64,000 nt of DNA. It comes from CAZIUL01 sp964542475. GTDB lineage: Bacteria > Planctomycetota > B15-G4 > CAYZWU01. Both the position numbers and the translations under genes were made by a program. The notes beneath the pieces are model-generated. The model saw nothing but the letters and a program-made list of their open reading frames with translations. It did no database searches and was not told where the DNA came from. Positions 9,241-18,640 of this stretch are shown here, piece after piece (the first letter of the stretch is position 1; every line of letters starts with the position of its first letter). The DNA lies in contig CAZIUL010000005.1 of assembly GCA_964542475.1 (NCBI GenBank), forward strand, positions 62,001 to 126,000, read 5' to 3'.

Positions 9241-11766
9241 TCATCCGTCAGAAGGTTTGCCTTTTGATCGGTGGTCACCCGCTTCTTGTTTTTCGGTTTT
9301 CTTGTCTTCTTTTTTTTCACCCGACCCGTTTTTACCGTTGATATCCGCTATCTGCACCGGGGCGGCAGCTATCAGTTTGTCCCCGGATTTGAGCTTCATC
9401 ACCCTGACGCCTTTCGTCGCCCGCCCTATAATCGATATCTGGCTTACCGGTGATCTCACAACCATTCCTTCCCTTGTTATCAGCATCAAGTCATCGGTCT
9501 CGTACACCGATTTCATCGCGACCACGTCTCCATTCCTGCCGGCGCACCTGATGTTGATCAATCCCTTTCCTCCGCGGCTTTGACGCCGGTATTCGGAGAA
9601 GGCTGTGCGCTTCCCGTATCCGGATTCGCATACCGTAAGCACGGTTGCGTTGTCCCGGACGATCACGAGATCCTTGACCCTGTCTCCGTCCTTCAGCCTG
9701 ATACCGCGTACGCCCATTGCCTGGCGGCCCATCGAACGGACCTGCTCTCCCGAGAACCGTATGGCCATACCGAGTTCTGTTCCCAGCATGATGTCCTCGC
9801 CGGGATCGGCGGTCTTGGCGCCGACCAGCAGATCGTCGTCTCTGAGGTCCACCGCGATGATCCCACCGCGATTGGGGCGCGAAAACGCGGAAAGAGAGGT
9901 TTTTTTGATGATGCCGCTGGAGGTGGCCATGACGAGATACCCCTGCTCGAAATCGCGTACAGGCACAACCGATGTTATCCTTTCCTCCTGCGACAGGTTG
10001 AGAAGGTTGACGATGGCGCGGCCCTTCGATTGCCTGGAAAGCTGCGGCAGGTCGTAGACCTTGAGCCAGTAGAGCTTTCCCTTGTCTGTGAAGCACAGAA
10101 GGTAGTCGTGATTGGAGCAGGTGAACAGCTGTTCGATGAAGTCACCTTCTCTTGAGTCCGCTCCGATAACTCCTACTCCGCCGCGGCGCTGTTTTCTGTA
10201 TGTATCCTGGTTCAGACGTTTGATGTAGCCTTCGTGGCTTATTGTGACAACCATCTCTTCGTCTGGGATGAGGTCTTCCCTGTCGATGTCGAGGATAGCG
10301 TGAGTGATCTTTGTGCGGCGTTTGTTGCCGTACAGGCTTTTCATGCGTTCGAGGTCTTCCTTTATCAGCCCGTGTATCAGCTTCTCATCCGCCAGGAGCG
10401 ATTTGTAGTACGCAATCTCCTTGCGCAGGCCTTCCGCCTCTTCCTCGAGTTTTTCGCGTTCGAGCCCGGTAAGCCGTTGAAGCTGCATTCTGAGGATGGC
10501 TTCGGCCTGGACATCGCTCAGGCCGAAAACGCTCATCAGGCGTTGTTTCGCTGTGGCAACGTCCGGGGATGAACGGATGGTTTCGATCACTTCGTCGATG
10601 TGGTCGAGTGCCAGCAGCAGGCCTTCCACGATGTGCAGGCGGCTTTCGGCTTTCTCCAGAAGAAATGCCGTGCGCCGGCGAATGACATCCACTCTGTGCT
10701 GGAGATAATGCTTCATCATCTCGATAAGGGGCAGGATCTGGGGCCGGCGGTCCACCAGTGCAATGTTGATGATGGAGAAAGTGTCCTGAAGCTGTGTGTA
10801 CTTGTAGAGCTGGTTCAGGATCACATCCACGTCTGCATCCTTTTTGAGCTTTACCTCGATTCGCATCCCATCCTTGTCGGAGTGGTCGTTTATGTCGTGG
10901 ATTCCCTTGACCCGGTCGTTTTTTACGAGGCCGGCCATCCTTTCGATCAGCAGCGCCTTGTTCACCTGGTATGGGATCTCGGTGATAATAATGCTGTCTT
11001 TGCCCTTCTTCTTTTTCTCGATCTCTACCTCGGCCCTTACCGTGAGTATGCCTTTTCCCGTGGCGTAGGCTGCCTTGATGGCCCTTCTTCCGCAGATGGC
11101 GCCGCCGGTTGGAAAATCAGGGCCTGGAATGATCTTTATGAGCTCATCGAGGGAGATGTCGGGTTCGTCGAGGCACTTGATGAGCCCGTCGCAGACCTCC
11201 TTGAGGTTGTGAGGGGCTATGCTTGTGGCCATGCCGACCGCGATGCCGCTCGATCCGTTGACGAGGAGGTTTGGAAAACGGGCGGGCAGAACGGAAGGCT
11301 CGGTGCGGCTTTCGTCGTAGTTTGGTATGAAATCAACCGTGTCTTTATCGAGATCGTCCATCATTTCGGAGGCGGGACCCGCCATCCGGGCCTCGGTATA
11401 ACGCATGGCTGCCGGCGGATCTCCATCGATGGTGCCGAAGTTGCCCTGACCCTGGATCAGCGGATTGCGCAGGTTGAAATCCTGGGCCATGCGCACCAGG
11501 GTCGGATAGACAACGCCTTCGCCGTGTGGATGGTAGTTGCCCGATGTGTCGCCCGCAATTTTGGCGCATTTCTTATATTTTGCTCTTGGGCCGAGGTTCA
11601 GATCGTTCATGGCCACCAGCACGCGGCGCTGGGATGGTTTGAGCCCGTCCCTCACATCCGGGAGCGCCCTGGAGATGATCACGCTCATGGCGTAGGTCAG
11701 GTATGACGATTTCATCTCCTCCTCGAGGAGTATGAACGGTTCCTTTTTTCCTGATTCGTCGGCCAT
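9241..11766 (-). CDS. gyrA: DNA gyrase subunit A
   Basis: An 841-residue full-length GyrA. The breakage-reunion domain has the catalytic Tyr123 in AAMRYTEARM. The C-terminal beta-pinwheel carries the GyrA box, here RKQRRGGVGVIG, which separates gyrase from topoisomerase IV. At the quinolone-contact positions this protein reads HPHGEGVVYPTL, with Gly and Pro where E. coli has Ser83 and Asp87. The tail after residue 810 is Lys/Glu/Gly-rich and variable. gyrB is not adjacent. The gene lies 62 bp upstream of ribBA on the same strand and could be co-transcribed with it. Confidence 0.97.
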   Translation of the reverse strand: MADESGKKEPFILLEEEMKSSYLTYAMSVIISRALPDVRDGLKPSQRRVLVAMNDLNLGPRAKYKKCAKIAGDTSGNYHPHGEGVVYPTLVRMAQDFNLRNPLIQGQGNFGTIDGDPPAAMRYTEARMAGPASEMMDDLDKDTVDFIPNYDESRTEPSVLPARFPNLLVNGSSGIAVGMATSIAPHNLKEVCDGLIKCLDEPDISLDELIKIIPGPDFPTGGAICGRRAIKAAYATGKGILTVRAEVEIEKKKKGKDSIIITEIPYQVNKALLIERMAGLVKNDRVKGIHDINDHSDKDGMRIEVKLKKDADVDVILNQLYKYTQLQDTFSIINIALVDRRPQILPLIEMMKHYLQHRVDVIRRRTAFLLEKAESRLHIVEGLLLALDHIDEVIETIRSSPDVATAKQRLMSVFGLSDVQAEAILRMQLQRLTGLEREKLEEEAEGLRKEIAYYKSLLADEKLIHGLIKEDLERMKSLYGNKRRTKITHAILDIDREDLIPDEEMVVTISHEGYIKRLNQDTYRKQRRGGVGVIGADSREGDFIEQLFTCSNHDYLLCFTDKGKLYWLKVYDLPQLSRQSKGRAIVNLLNLSQEERITSVVPVRDFEQGYLVMATSSGIIKKTSLSAFSRPNRGGIIAVDLRDDDLLVGAKTADPGEDIMLGTELGMAIRFSGEQVRSMGRQAMGVRGIRLKDGDRVKDLVIVRDNATVLTVCESGYGKRTAFSEYRRQSRGGKGLINIRCAGRNGDVVAMKSVYETDDLMLITREGMVVRSPVSQISIIGRATKGVRVMKLKSGDKLIAAAPVQIADINGKNGSGEKKEDKKTEKQEAGDHRSKGKPSDG

Positions 11767-11991
11767 CTGGTTTCCTCGATCAAAAACGGCTAAACCATAA
11801 CTTTGCCGGGGGGGTCTAAATCATAAGCCTTTATTTAACACGGCCTTGCAACAACAACACGCGGCCCGCCGAAAGCCTGTACATCTTCCCGTATCCTCTG
11901 TTATTAACCGGTCAATTATCCTTGAATGGAATGAAGATTTCAAAACTATTTTACAGTGTATTTGTTTCTTATTTAAATCGGGATCGGGATC

Positions 11992-12020
11992 GTACGGACG
12001 ACCGGTCGGTTGCTCCTACA
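11992..12020. repeat. Degenerate intergenic palindrome
   Basis: A weak inverted repeat around the core GACCGGTCGG that ends in GCTCCTAC, lying in the gap 11767-12038 upstream of gyrA. It resembles the GC-rich hairpins at 25373 and 30305, which also end in CCCCT(T/A)C-type flanks. Nothing else was recognised in this gap. Confidence 0.3.
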
Positions 12021-12038
12021 TCAATGGAGTGTTTTCAT

Positions 12039-13796
12039 TCATCGTGTTGGGGCAACAACACCGTGGTTGCCCTCCGGATCTCTCAAGCGGGTGATCCATT
12101 CATCGAGCGGTTTTTTCAAGCCAAAGGAATAGAGGCGGATCAGCAGCTTCAGTTCCGTCAGCTCCGGATCGCCTGGAAACAGCTCTGAGCCCTGTTCCAG
12201 TGTTTTATTGCACCGCTCCATTTCCCCATTGAAAAGAAATGCCAGTGAAAGCTCCACGAACACTGCCCGCATTTTATCGCTTGTAGATCCGGAAACCGCT
12301 GCCGCCGCCTCTTGTTCAAGCAGGTCAGCGGCACGGTCCAGCTCTTTCGTTTCTATAAACAGTGCTATGAGCGAGCAGCGATGAACAGATCCACCGGGGA
12401 GCTTGCAGGCCAGCTCCAGCAGCTCCTGGGCCCTTTCGAAGCTGTTCTTTTCCATGTACAACAGCCCCGCACCGGCCAGGCTGTCCACATAAGCGCTGCC
12501 CGAGAAGAGAAGCAATACACCGATGGAGCAGGCCAGGAGCATCCGCCTCATGCGTTTCATCTTGCGCTTGAATACTATCCCCGAGCCCGGATCGTTAAAG
12601 AATGTTTTTTCGATAAAGCCGGCACGCCGTTCGATGCTGAAGTGTCTCCATGAGCTCTTGCGCTTTTCCACACGGCTCAGAAACGCGACCTTGTTCAAGG
12701 TGTCTATGAAAAGCCGTGGATCCTCCACTGCCCCGGCCCCGTAGAAGTCGGCTTCCATCTCAAAGCGGCGTGAAAGGAAACCGAAAACAAGCCACCAGTA
12801 AAGCAGAATCGCCGGGCCGATCAGAACCGCCCCTGTCTCGATGATGTCGCCAGGGTCGGCCAGCGGAAAGAAGAGCTTCTCTATCAGCGATATGCCGAAG
12901 ATGAAAGCGGCGGAGAAGATCAGGTAGAGCAGTATGTGCCGGTGCTTGCCGTGCCCCAGTTCGTGGGCCATAACCGCCTCGAGCTCTTCAAGAGAGAAGG
13001 TCTTCAGCATCGTGTCGGTGAAGATGATGTACCGGCTCCTCCTGCTCAAGCCCAGAAAGGCCGCGTTTACCGCGAGGTTTCCCGTTGGCCATATCAGGAT
13101 GTCCCTGACCTCGAATCCTTGGCGTTTCATGAACCGCAGAAGCTCATGCTTTATGATGGAACCGGGCGGGAAGCTTTTCAGGTTCCACACCACTTTCACG
13201 ATCCATGGAAGAACGAACGCCATGCCGAAAAGAAGGCAGGCCATGCTTCCCCAGAGAAGCAGCGGCAGGCGGTCGAAAAGCGAACTCAGCCTTTCATTCG
13301 TGGTGATCAGGTCCGTGAAGGAGATGAAGATCAAAAACGGGATCACCACGGTCAGCTCGCCTCGGAAGGCAAGCGCCAACCGGGTCTGTGCCTGGGACGC
13401 GGGCAGGAGGTTCGCGGCGCGGAGGAACCGGTCCCTGTAGAAACGGGTCAGGCAGGAGATTCCGAGGTAGGACGCTATGAGAACCGCTTTGTCCAGGAGG
13501 ATCCATCCGGAGATGCCGAGTCCACGGGGCAGGCAGCACCATCCGAAGAATAGAATAGCCGCGGAAAAGGAGCATAGCGGATATAGCGAAAAGAAGATCG
13601 AAGCGGTTTTTTGGGTGCGGACGCTTTTGAAAGCCTTCCGGGAGGATGCAAGGAAGACCGCCAGCTCGCCAATGGGAACGATAAGAAGAAACAGGGCCGC
13701 CAAGGGGCTTGGCCATGAGCGGCATGACTCCCCCTCGAGCTCGATGCCTGTCAGGCAAAGGATTACAGCCAAAGCGGTTGGTATGATCGGAAACAT
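12039..13796 (-). CDS. M48-family membrane metalloprotease with C-terminal helical repeats
   Basis: A 585-residue protein. Several membrane segments occupy residues 1-215. They are followed by the zinc metalloprotease motif HELGH (His278, Glu279, His282) in VMAHELGHGKHRH, more membrane segments (about 300-345), the MEADFYGAGAVEDP motif carrying the third zinc ligand, and a soluble C-terminal region (about 440-570) with TPR-like pairs such as LLYMEKNSFERAQELLELA. This is the HtpX/Ste24-like M48 fold, used in membrane protein quality control. The helical-repeat tail would face the same side as the active site and may hold substrates or partners. It is divergent from the CoA-binding protein gene, with no strong promoter visible between them. 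Confidence 0.85.
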   Translation of the reverse strand: MFPIIPTALAVILCLTGIELEGESCRSWPSPLAALFLLIVPIGELAVFLASSRKAFKSVRTQKTASIFFSLYPLCSFSAAILFFGWCCLPRGLGISGWILLDKAVLIASYLGISCLTRFYRDRFLRAANLLPASQAQTRLALAFRGELTVVIPFLIFISFTDLITTNERLSSLFDRLPLLLWGSMACLLFGMAFVLPWIVKVVWNLKSFPPGSIIKHELLRFMKRQGFEVRDILIWPTGNLAVNAAFLGLSRRSRYIIFTDTMLKTFSLEELEAVMAHELGHGKHRHILLYLIFSAAFIFGISLIEKLFFPLADPGDIIETGAVLIGPAILLYWWLVFGFLSRRFEMEADFYGAGAVEDPRLFIDTLNKVAFLSRVEKRKSSWRHFSIERRAGFIEKTFFNDPGSGIVFKRKMKRMRRMLLACSIGVLLLFSGSAYVDSLAGAGLLYMEKNSFERAQELLELACKLPGGSVHRCSLIALFIETKELDRAADLLEQEAAAAVSGSTSDKMRAVFVELSLAFLFNGEMERCNKTLEQGSELFPGDPELTELKLLIRLYSFGLKKPLDEWITRLRDPEGNHGVVAPTR

Positions 13797-14025
13797 GGAT
13801 GAACATGGCGCCTTTAATTGTGCCGGATGCCGGGATTCGGATGCGCTCGGTCTGCAGCCAGCTATTGACCGGTTCGAAAAGCGCGATTATGCTGTTTCCC
13901 TGAATGCATGTAAATAAGCTTGCGCGGCGCGACCCGACAGGTTCGGATCGCTCTCGGGGCACCTGGTTGTGCCTGCCGTACGCAGAACAATTACGCGATG
14001 TACTGAGAGAGGAGCCTTGAGAAAG

Positions 14026-14475
14026 ATGGAACGACCTTCGGAAGCATGCCCTTTGCCTTCAGGGGATGATGAACGGATAAGAAAAATGCTTGGCAGCCCT
14101 TGTACAGTGGCTGTAGTGGGGATGTCCCCTAAGCCGGATCGGCCGAGCAACGAGGTGGGATTGTACCTGCATCAGCACGGGTTCGATGTCGTTCCTGTGC
14201 ATCCCAAAGCCGAAAAGATCGGCGGGCTGAAAGTATACCCGAGCCTTGAAGCAATCCCTGACCACATCAAGGTGGAGATAGTGGATCTCTTCGTATCGGG
14301 GGAGCGCACGCTGAAGGCTGTGGAGGAAGCTGGTCGGATCAATGCCGGATGTGTATGGTTTCAACCGGGTACGGAGAATGAGGAGTATGAGGCGAGGGCC
14401 GCTGAACTCGGCCTCGATGTTGTTTCGGGCCGTTGCACCAAGGCTGATCACCAGCGCCTGTTCGGAGGAGTGTAA
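14026..14475 (+). CDS. CoA-binding-domain protein (YccU/YmdB-like)
   Basis: A 149-residue single-domain protein with a CoA-binding Rossmann fold. VAVVGMSPKPDRPSNEVG is the nucleotide-binding start, followed by GFDVVPVHPKAEKIGGLKVY, SLEAIPDHIKVEIVDLFV and a final VVSGRCTKADHQRLFG. These are the marks of the small stand-alone CoA-binding family related to succinyl-CoA synthetase alpha. The biochemical role of the family is unsettled. I chose ATG 14026, preceded by GAGAGGAG, over an upstream ATG at 13969 that adds a non-conserved Arg-rich stretch. The downstream pseudouridine synthase gene is on the same strand. Confidence 0.85.
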   Translation: MERPSEACPLPSGDDERIRKMLGSPCTVAVVGMSPKPDRPSNEVGLYLHQHGFDVVPVHPKAEKIGGLKVYPSLEAIPDHIKVEIVDLFVSGERTLKAVEEAGRINAGCVWFQPGTENEEYEARAAELGLDVVSGRCTKADHQRLFGGV

Positions 14476-14611
14476 GCAGCACCCGGAGCATACATCGAAG
14501 TTATGACGGGTGCTACAGGGAGGGTCGCTCTCCGTGACTGCCAGGAAAGGGCACTGCACCGTACAGTACCGCACGGCACAAAAGCACCCAATCCCGGCGT
14601 ATTTTCCGGAA

Positions 14612-15658
14612 ATGTCAAATATGCGGAGGAACAGTTTTAACGTCAGTGATCTCGACGGAACCGGAAAGCTGAGCATTCCGGATGCTCTCCGGGAAGAGGG
14701 CGGGATGCGCCTCGACCTGTTCTTGAAAAAGCGTCTTCCCTGGCTGTCCAGGTCAGCTATCAGGATTCTGATAGATTCGGGTTCTGTCTCGGGGAAAACC
14801 GGGCGGTTGACGAGCCGTGCTGTGAAAGGCTCGTCCAGGGTGGCTGAGGGCGATGGGTTCGAGGTTTCCATCCCAGGCAAGCTCAAGGACAAGGATGAGG
14901 CGGAGCGGAACCCTCCGTTGAGCAGAAGCGACTTTCTGTATGATGATGAGTTCGTACTCGCGGTCAACAAGCCGGCCGGAGTGCCGGTACATCCGGTTGG
15001 CAGGAACCTCCACCGGACGGTCCTCACGGCGCTTCACAGGCTTTTTTGCGTGCCCGATGATGCGGACAAGGATGTCGTTGTGACGCTGGCGCACCGGCTT
15101 GACCTGGAAACGAGCGGTGTTTTGCTTGCCGCAAAGGATCGCGTAACCCTTTCTGATCTCGCGAAGCAGTTCAGAGCGAGAACGATAAAGAAGGAGTACA
15201 TGGCCGTGGTTTACGGCAATGTTGCAGACGATATTGGCGAGGTCGACCTGCCGGTCGGCCATGCCGAGGATTCCCGCGTTCCGTACAAGCGTGCGGTGAG
15301 AAAGGATGGAGGGGACAAGGCTGTGACACGCTTCGAAGTGGTCAAGAGGCGGTCCGGCCTGACAATGGTGCGTCTGCAGCCGCTCACAGGAAGAAAACAC
15401 CAGCTCCGCGTGCACATGGCCGCGCTCGGCCATCCGGTCGTGGGCGACAAGATCTACGGGCCTGACGAAAAATACTATTTCATGGCGAGAGAGGCCTTTC
15501 CGGGTCCGGAGGAGCTGAAGGAGCTGCTTCTTCCAAGGCAGGCTCTCCATTCTTTCAGATTAACGTTCAGGCATCCGATGAATGGAAAGAGGATCCGGAT
15601 CGAGGCGCCTGTTCCGGATGAGTTGGCAGCCCTTGTTGAGGGTACCCGTCTGAGATGA
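14612..15658 (+). CDS. RluA-family pseudouridine synthase
   Basis: An N-terminal S4 RNA-binding domain (MRLDLFLKKRLPWLSRSAIR) is followed by the pseudouridine synthase domain with catalytic Asp in AHRLDLETSGVLLAAK. Other family motifs are VNKPAGVPVHPVG and LTGRKHQLRVHMAALGHPV. It would isomerise specific uridines in rRNA or tRNA, RluD/RluC-like; the exact site cannot be told. The open frame continues up to 14510, but the extra 34 residues are poor in family sequence, so I start at ATG 14612 (ATG 14621 is an alternative). The TGA stop overlaps the ATG of the flippase gene (ATGA), which indicates translational coupling. Confidence 0.9.
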   Translation: MSNMRRNSFNVSDLDGTGKLSIPDALREEGGMRLDLFLKKRLPWLSRSAIRILIDSGSVSGKTGRLTSRAVKGSSRVAEGDGFEVSIPGKLKDKDEAERNPPLSRSDFLYDDEFVLAVNKPAGVPVHPVGRNLHRTVLTALHRLFCVPDDADKDVVVTLAHRLDLETSGVLLAAKDRVTLSDLAKQFRARTIKKEYMAVVYGNVADDIGEVDLPVGHAEDSRVPYKRAVRKDGGDKAVTRFEVVKRRSGLTMVRLQPLTGRKHQLRVHMAALGHPVVGDKIYGPDEKYYFMAREAFPGPEELKELLLPRQALHSFRLTFRHPMNGKRIRIEAPVPDELAALVEGTRLR

Positions 15659-17154
15659 GCAGCGAGTTCAAAAACATCTTCAAGCACTCCTTTGTCTACG
15701 GGGTGGGAAGCATCCTCACCAAGCTCGTCGGCTTCGTGATGATTCCCGTCTACTGCAACACCAAATTCCTCAAGCCTGAGGAATTGGGCCTGATGGAGAT
15801 CCTCGACAACACGATAAACATCATCAGCCTAATTGCGGGCATGGGGCTGTGTACGGCGATCCTGCGTTTTTATTCGGAAGACAAGCGGAGGGTGGCCCGC
15901 GAGACATTGATCTCCACGGCTGTGCTCGTGACGGCCCTGGCCACGGGCATTGCGGCTTTGCTCGGGATCATCTTCAGCACGGAGCTCTCGTTTTTGCTCA
16001 TGAAGACCCGGGGGTATGGCCATCCCTTCACGGTGATGATGTTCATCCTTTTTTTCAGCTGCCTGGTCGAGCTTCCCAAGGTTGTACTGCGGGCCAAGGA
16101 AAGATCCACGACCTTTATCCTTGTCTGCATAGGGCAGCTTTTCCTGGCCTGCGCTTTGAACATATTTTTTATCGTGGTCCTGAGAAGAGGCATTGCGGGT
16201 TGGCTTCTGGGTACGCTTTGGACCTCGGTGATCACCTGTTCCTACCTTGTGGTGACCACCCTTGGGGATGTGCGCAAGATCCGTTTCTCCTTCTCGCTTC
16301 TCAAGCGGATGCTGCCTTATTCCCTTCCTCTCATACCGTCGAGCCTCGCAATGGCGTGGATCCACATCGGTGACAGATTCATCCTCATCCGCGGGGAGGA
16401 TGGGGCGTCTGACACGGGGATCTACGGCCTGGGCTACAGGTTCGCCATGATGATCGTTTTTTTGATCGCCCAGCCGTTTTTCCTGGCATGGTCCGTGCGG
16501 ATGTTCGATGTGTTCGAAGGGAAAGACGGGCCGAGGGCTTATGCGCGCATATTCACATATTTCGTATCCGTCATGTTCATGGCCTGGCTGTTTTTGTCCG
16601 TAGTGGTCGAGGATGTGATCTCAATAATGACCGACGATGTGTACCACACCGCGCATCTTATCGTTCCTTTGATCGCCTTGGGTTATGTGTTGCGCGAGTT
16701 TTCGGATTTCTTCAGAGGGGTCCTTCTCATAAAGAGACGCACCTCCTTTATCGGGATATGGGTCGCCATAGTGGCTGTTATCGCTGCAGTGCTTTACCTT
16801 GTTCTGATTCCGAAATACCGACAGCTGGGAGCCATGTGGGCCACCTTTATCACGTTTGCTGTCATGGCCGGCGGCATGTTCATCGTTTCACAACGGGTCC
16901 ACAAGGTGCCGTACGAATACAAGCGTCTTGCTGTAGCGGCTGTTGTCGCGGCAGTGATGTTTTTCGGGCTTCGCGCCATCAATATGGAAAATCCCTTCCT
17001 GGACATTGCCGTCAAAGGCGGGTTGAGCCTGCTATATTTTCCGGGGCTGTACCTGGTGGGTTTTTTCCTCCCTGACGAGAAAAGGATGATCCGGGACGGC
17101 ATCGGAAGAGCACTGGTTTTTGCGGGCATCAAAAAGGCATCCCGGCCGCCGTAA
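15655..17154 (+). CDS. Polysaccharide/lipid flippase of the MOP superfamily
   Basis: A 499-residue integral membrane protein with about 14 predicted segments. The N-terminal FKHSFVYGVGSILTKLVGF and the paired repeat organisation are typical of Wzx/MVF-type flippases of the MOP superfamily. Members move lipid-linked sugars across the inner membrane for surface polysaccharide or peptidoglycan assembly. No dedicated glycosyltransferase cluster surrounds it, so the substrate is unknown. The four-base overlap with the pseudouridine synthase gene shows co-expression. It converges with the glycerophosphodiesterase gene after an 18-bp gap. Confidence 0.85.
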   Translation: MSSEFKNIFKHSFVYGVGSILTKLVGFVMIPVYCNTKFLKPEELGLMEILDNTINIISLIAGMGLCTAILRFYSEDKRRVARETLISTAVLVTALATGIAALLGIIFSTELSFLLMKTRGYGHPFTVMMFILFFSCLVELPKVVLRAKERSTTFILVCIGQLFLACALNIFFIVVLRRGIAGWLLGTLWTSVITCSYLVVTTLGDVRKIRFSFSLLKRMLPYSLPLIPSSLAMAWIHIGDRFILIRGEDGASDTGIYGLGYRFAMMIVFLIAQPFFLAWSVRMFDVFEGKDGPRAYARIFTYFVSVMFMAWLFLSVVVEDVISIMTDDVYHTAHLIVPLIALGYVLREFSDFFRGVLLIKRRTSFIGIWVAIVAVIAAVLYLVLIPKYRQLGAMWATFITFAVMAGGMFIVSQRVHKVPYEYKRLAVAAVVAAVMFFGLRAINMENPFLDIAVKGGLSLLYFPGLYLVGFFLPDEKRMIRDGIGRALVFAGIKKASRPP

Positions 17155-17172
17155 CAGTGTCACCTTTCGGCG

Positions 17173-18579
17173 TTACTCCGATGGCAGCTCTCTCAGGGTC
17201 AGTTCATCCAGCAGAAGGCGGCCGAAGAAATTTGATGCACCGAAAAGCAGGCGCAGGGAACGGGTTTTGTACCGGCTGCGAAACGCGAAACGCACGCGCA
17301 TCCAGCCGTTCTCATCGATTGAGCCCTTCGACTTGTAGAAGTAGGAAGGACCCGTGTAAAAGCTCACTATCCCTTTTTCGCTTGGAAGGTTCTCGCGATT
17401 CACTCTGGTGAACCCGCCGGTGCTTTCCGCGTCATTCTCCATTTCGAAGAGGTAGATGTGCGTGTTGACTCCCTTTATCTTCTTCCTGCGGTCGGCCTTG
17501 ACGTGGAACATGAGAAGGTAGAGGGTCTCAGGCTTTGCCGGGAATGCCGTGTAGGCCCCGGCCGCTTGCGCAACAGGAACCGCCAGGCAGCTTTTGCCTG
17601 TGAAGGCGTCGGTGTAAATGATCCGCGGATCGAGAACCTGGCGCGGCTCATTGTCTTCGGGTTTTTTGCCGTCGAAGCCCATGCGGATGACCGGCGGAAT
17701 CCCGGCCAGGCCTTCCGGCTCGAACATGCCGTTTTGCACCATGTTGTACAGCTCGGGCCTGTGCGTCTGGATGATATCGAAACCGAGCCCCGCGACCAGC
17801 TCCATTTCATCCAGGGTGATGGGGGAGAATGTGCTCAGGCGATACGCTTTCCCGCGGGCCCACTCGACGAGCTCCGGCGTTATTGCGCTGACCTTTGGGC
17901 CGATCGCGTACACATCCCCGGCTGCTTCCAGCCAATCCGGCTTCGGGACGCCGTTCTCGATCCCCTGGTGGTATTCGAATACGGTTTTTACTTTTGGCCA
18001 GGCTTCTTTCAGCTTGGCGATCGATCTCGGGTTGAAGGAGGAGACGAAGGTGGTGTCGTACCTGTCGAACCTGTCGATCACGGCTCCCACCTTCTCTTCC
18101 ATCCCGTCGCTGGTTTCCGCCATGTTTCTCGGCCGCTTCATTTCGATGAAAAGGACCGGTTCGCAGCCTATCGCTTGAAACAGCTCTTGTAGTGTTGGAA
18201 CCGTTTCATCCGGATAGCGGTTGCCTGGATCCGGTTTCAGGCGGAGCGCCTTGAGCTGTGCCAGCGTGAGTTCTTTCACCAGGCCCTTGCCGCGTGTGAC
18301 CCTGTTCACCGCCGGGTCGTGAAGCACCATGACATCGCCTGTGGCGGAGAGATGAACATCCACCTCGCAGCCGTCCGCTCCCCTTTTCAGGGCTTCTTTT
18401 ACCGCCGGGATGCTGTTTTCAGGAGCGAACTCAACAAGACCCCTGTGAGCCAGGACCAAGGGGCTTTTTTTTTCAGCGGGAGCTTTTTCCTGATGTGATG
18501 GGAAAAGGCATGGGCTTATACACAGAAGAAGAGCGGCCATTAAAAGGGCGATCGCGCATGGAATCGTTTTGTTCATCAT
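17173..18579 (-). CDS. Glycerophosphodiester phosphodiesterase fused to a jelly-roll-like domain
   Basis: The N-terminal segment MMNKTIPCAIALLMAALLL is a signal peptide or membrane anchor. The GDPD TIM barrel follows: VLAHRGLVEFAPENSIPA (catalytic His and Arg, then Glu-Asn), ADGCEVDVHLSATGDVMVLH (metal ligands and second catalytic His) and FIEMKRP. The barrel ends near residue 285. The remaining 170 residues are beta-rich and end in LLFGASNFFGRLLLDELTL, the pattern of a carbohydrate-binding-type beta sandwich. It would hydrolyse glycerophosphodiesters to glycerol-3-phosphate outside the cytoplasm. I start at 18579 (ATG 18576 follows directly) rather than 18648, which adds 23 residues without a signal. 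It is the last gene of an operon with two AlkP-superfamily genes. Confidence 0.88.
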   Translation of the reverse strand: MMNKTIPCAIALLMAALLLCISPCLFPSHQEKAPAEKKSPLVLAHRGLVEFAPENSIPAVKEALKRGADGCEVDVHLSATGDVMVLHDPAVNRVTRGKGLVKELTLAQLKALRLKPDPGNRYPDETVPTLQELFQAIGCEPVLFIEMKRPRNMAETSDGMEEKVGAVIDRFDRYDTTFVSSFNPRSIAKLKEAWPKVKTVFEYHQGIENGVPKPDWLEAAGDVYAIGPKVSAITPELVEWARGKAYRLSTFSPITLDEMELVAGLGFDIIQTHRPELYNMVQNGMFEPEGLAGIPPVIRMGFDGKKPEDNEPRQVLDPRIIYTDAFTGKSCLAVPVAQAAGAYTAFPAKPETLYLLMFHVKADRRKKIKGVNTHIYLFEMENDAESTGGFTRVNRENLPSEKGIVSFYTGPSYFYKSKGSIDENGWMRVRFAFRSRYKTRSLRLLFGASNFFGRLLLDELTLRELPSE

Positions 18580-18610
18580 GCGGGTTCCTGTGCTATAAAA
18601 CCCAACTCTT

Positions 18611-18626
18611 GTCGGACTTGTCCGAC
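18611..18626. repeat. GTCGGAC-type dispersed palindrome
   Basis: GTCGGACTTGTCCGAC, two inverted heptamers separated by two bases. Related copies lie at 31151-31166 and 40167-40195, always in or beside gaps between genes. This copy sits between the second AlkP gene and the glycerophosphodiesterase gene. Confidence 0.6.
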
Positions 18627-18640
18627 CTGCATCAAGACAA

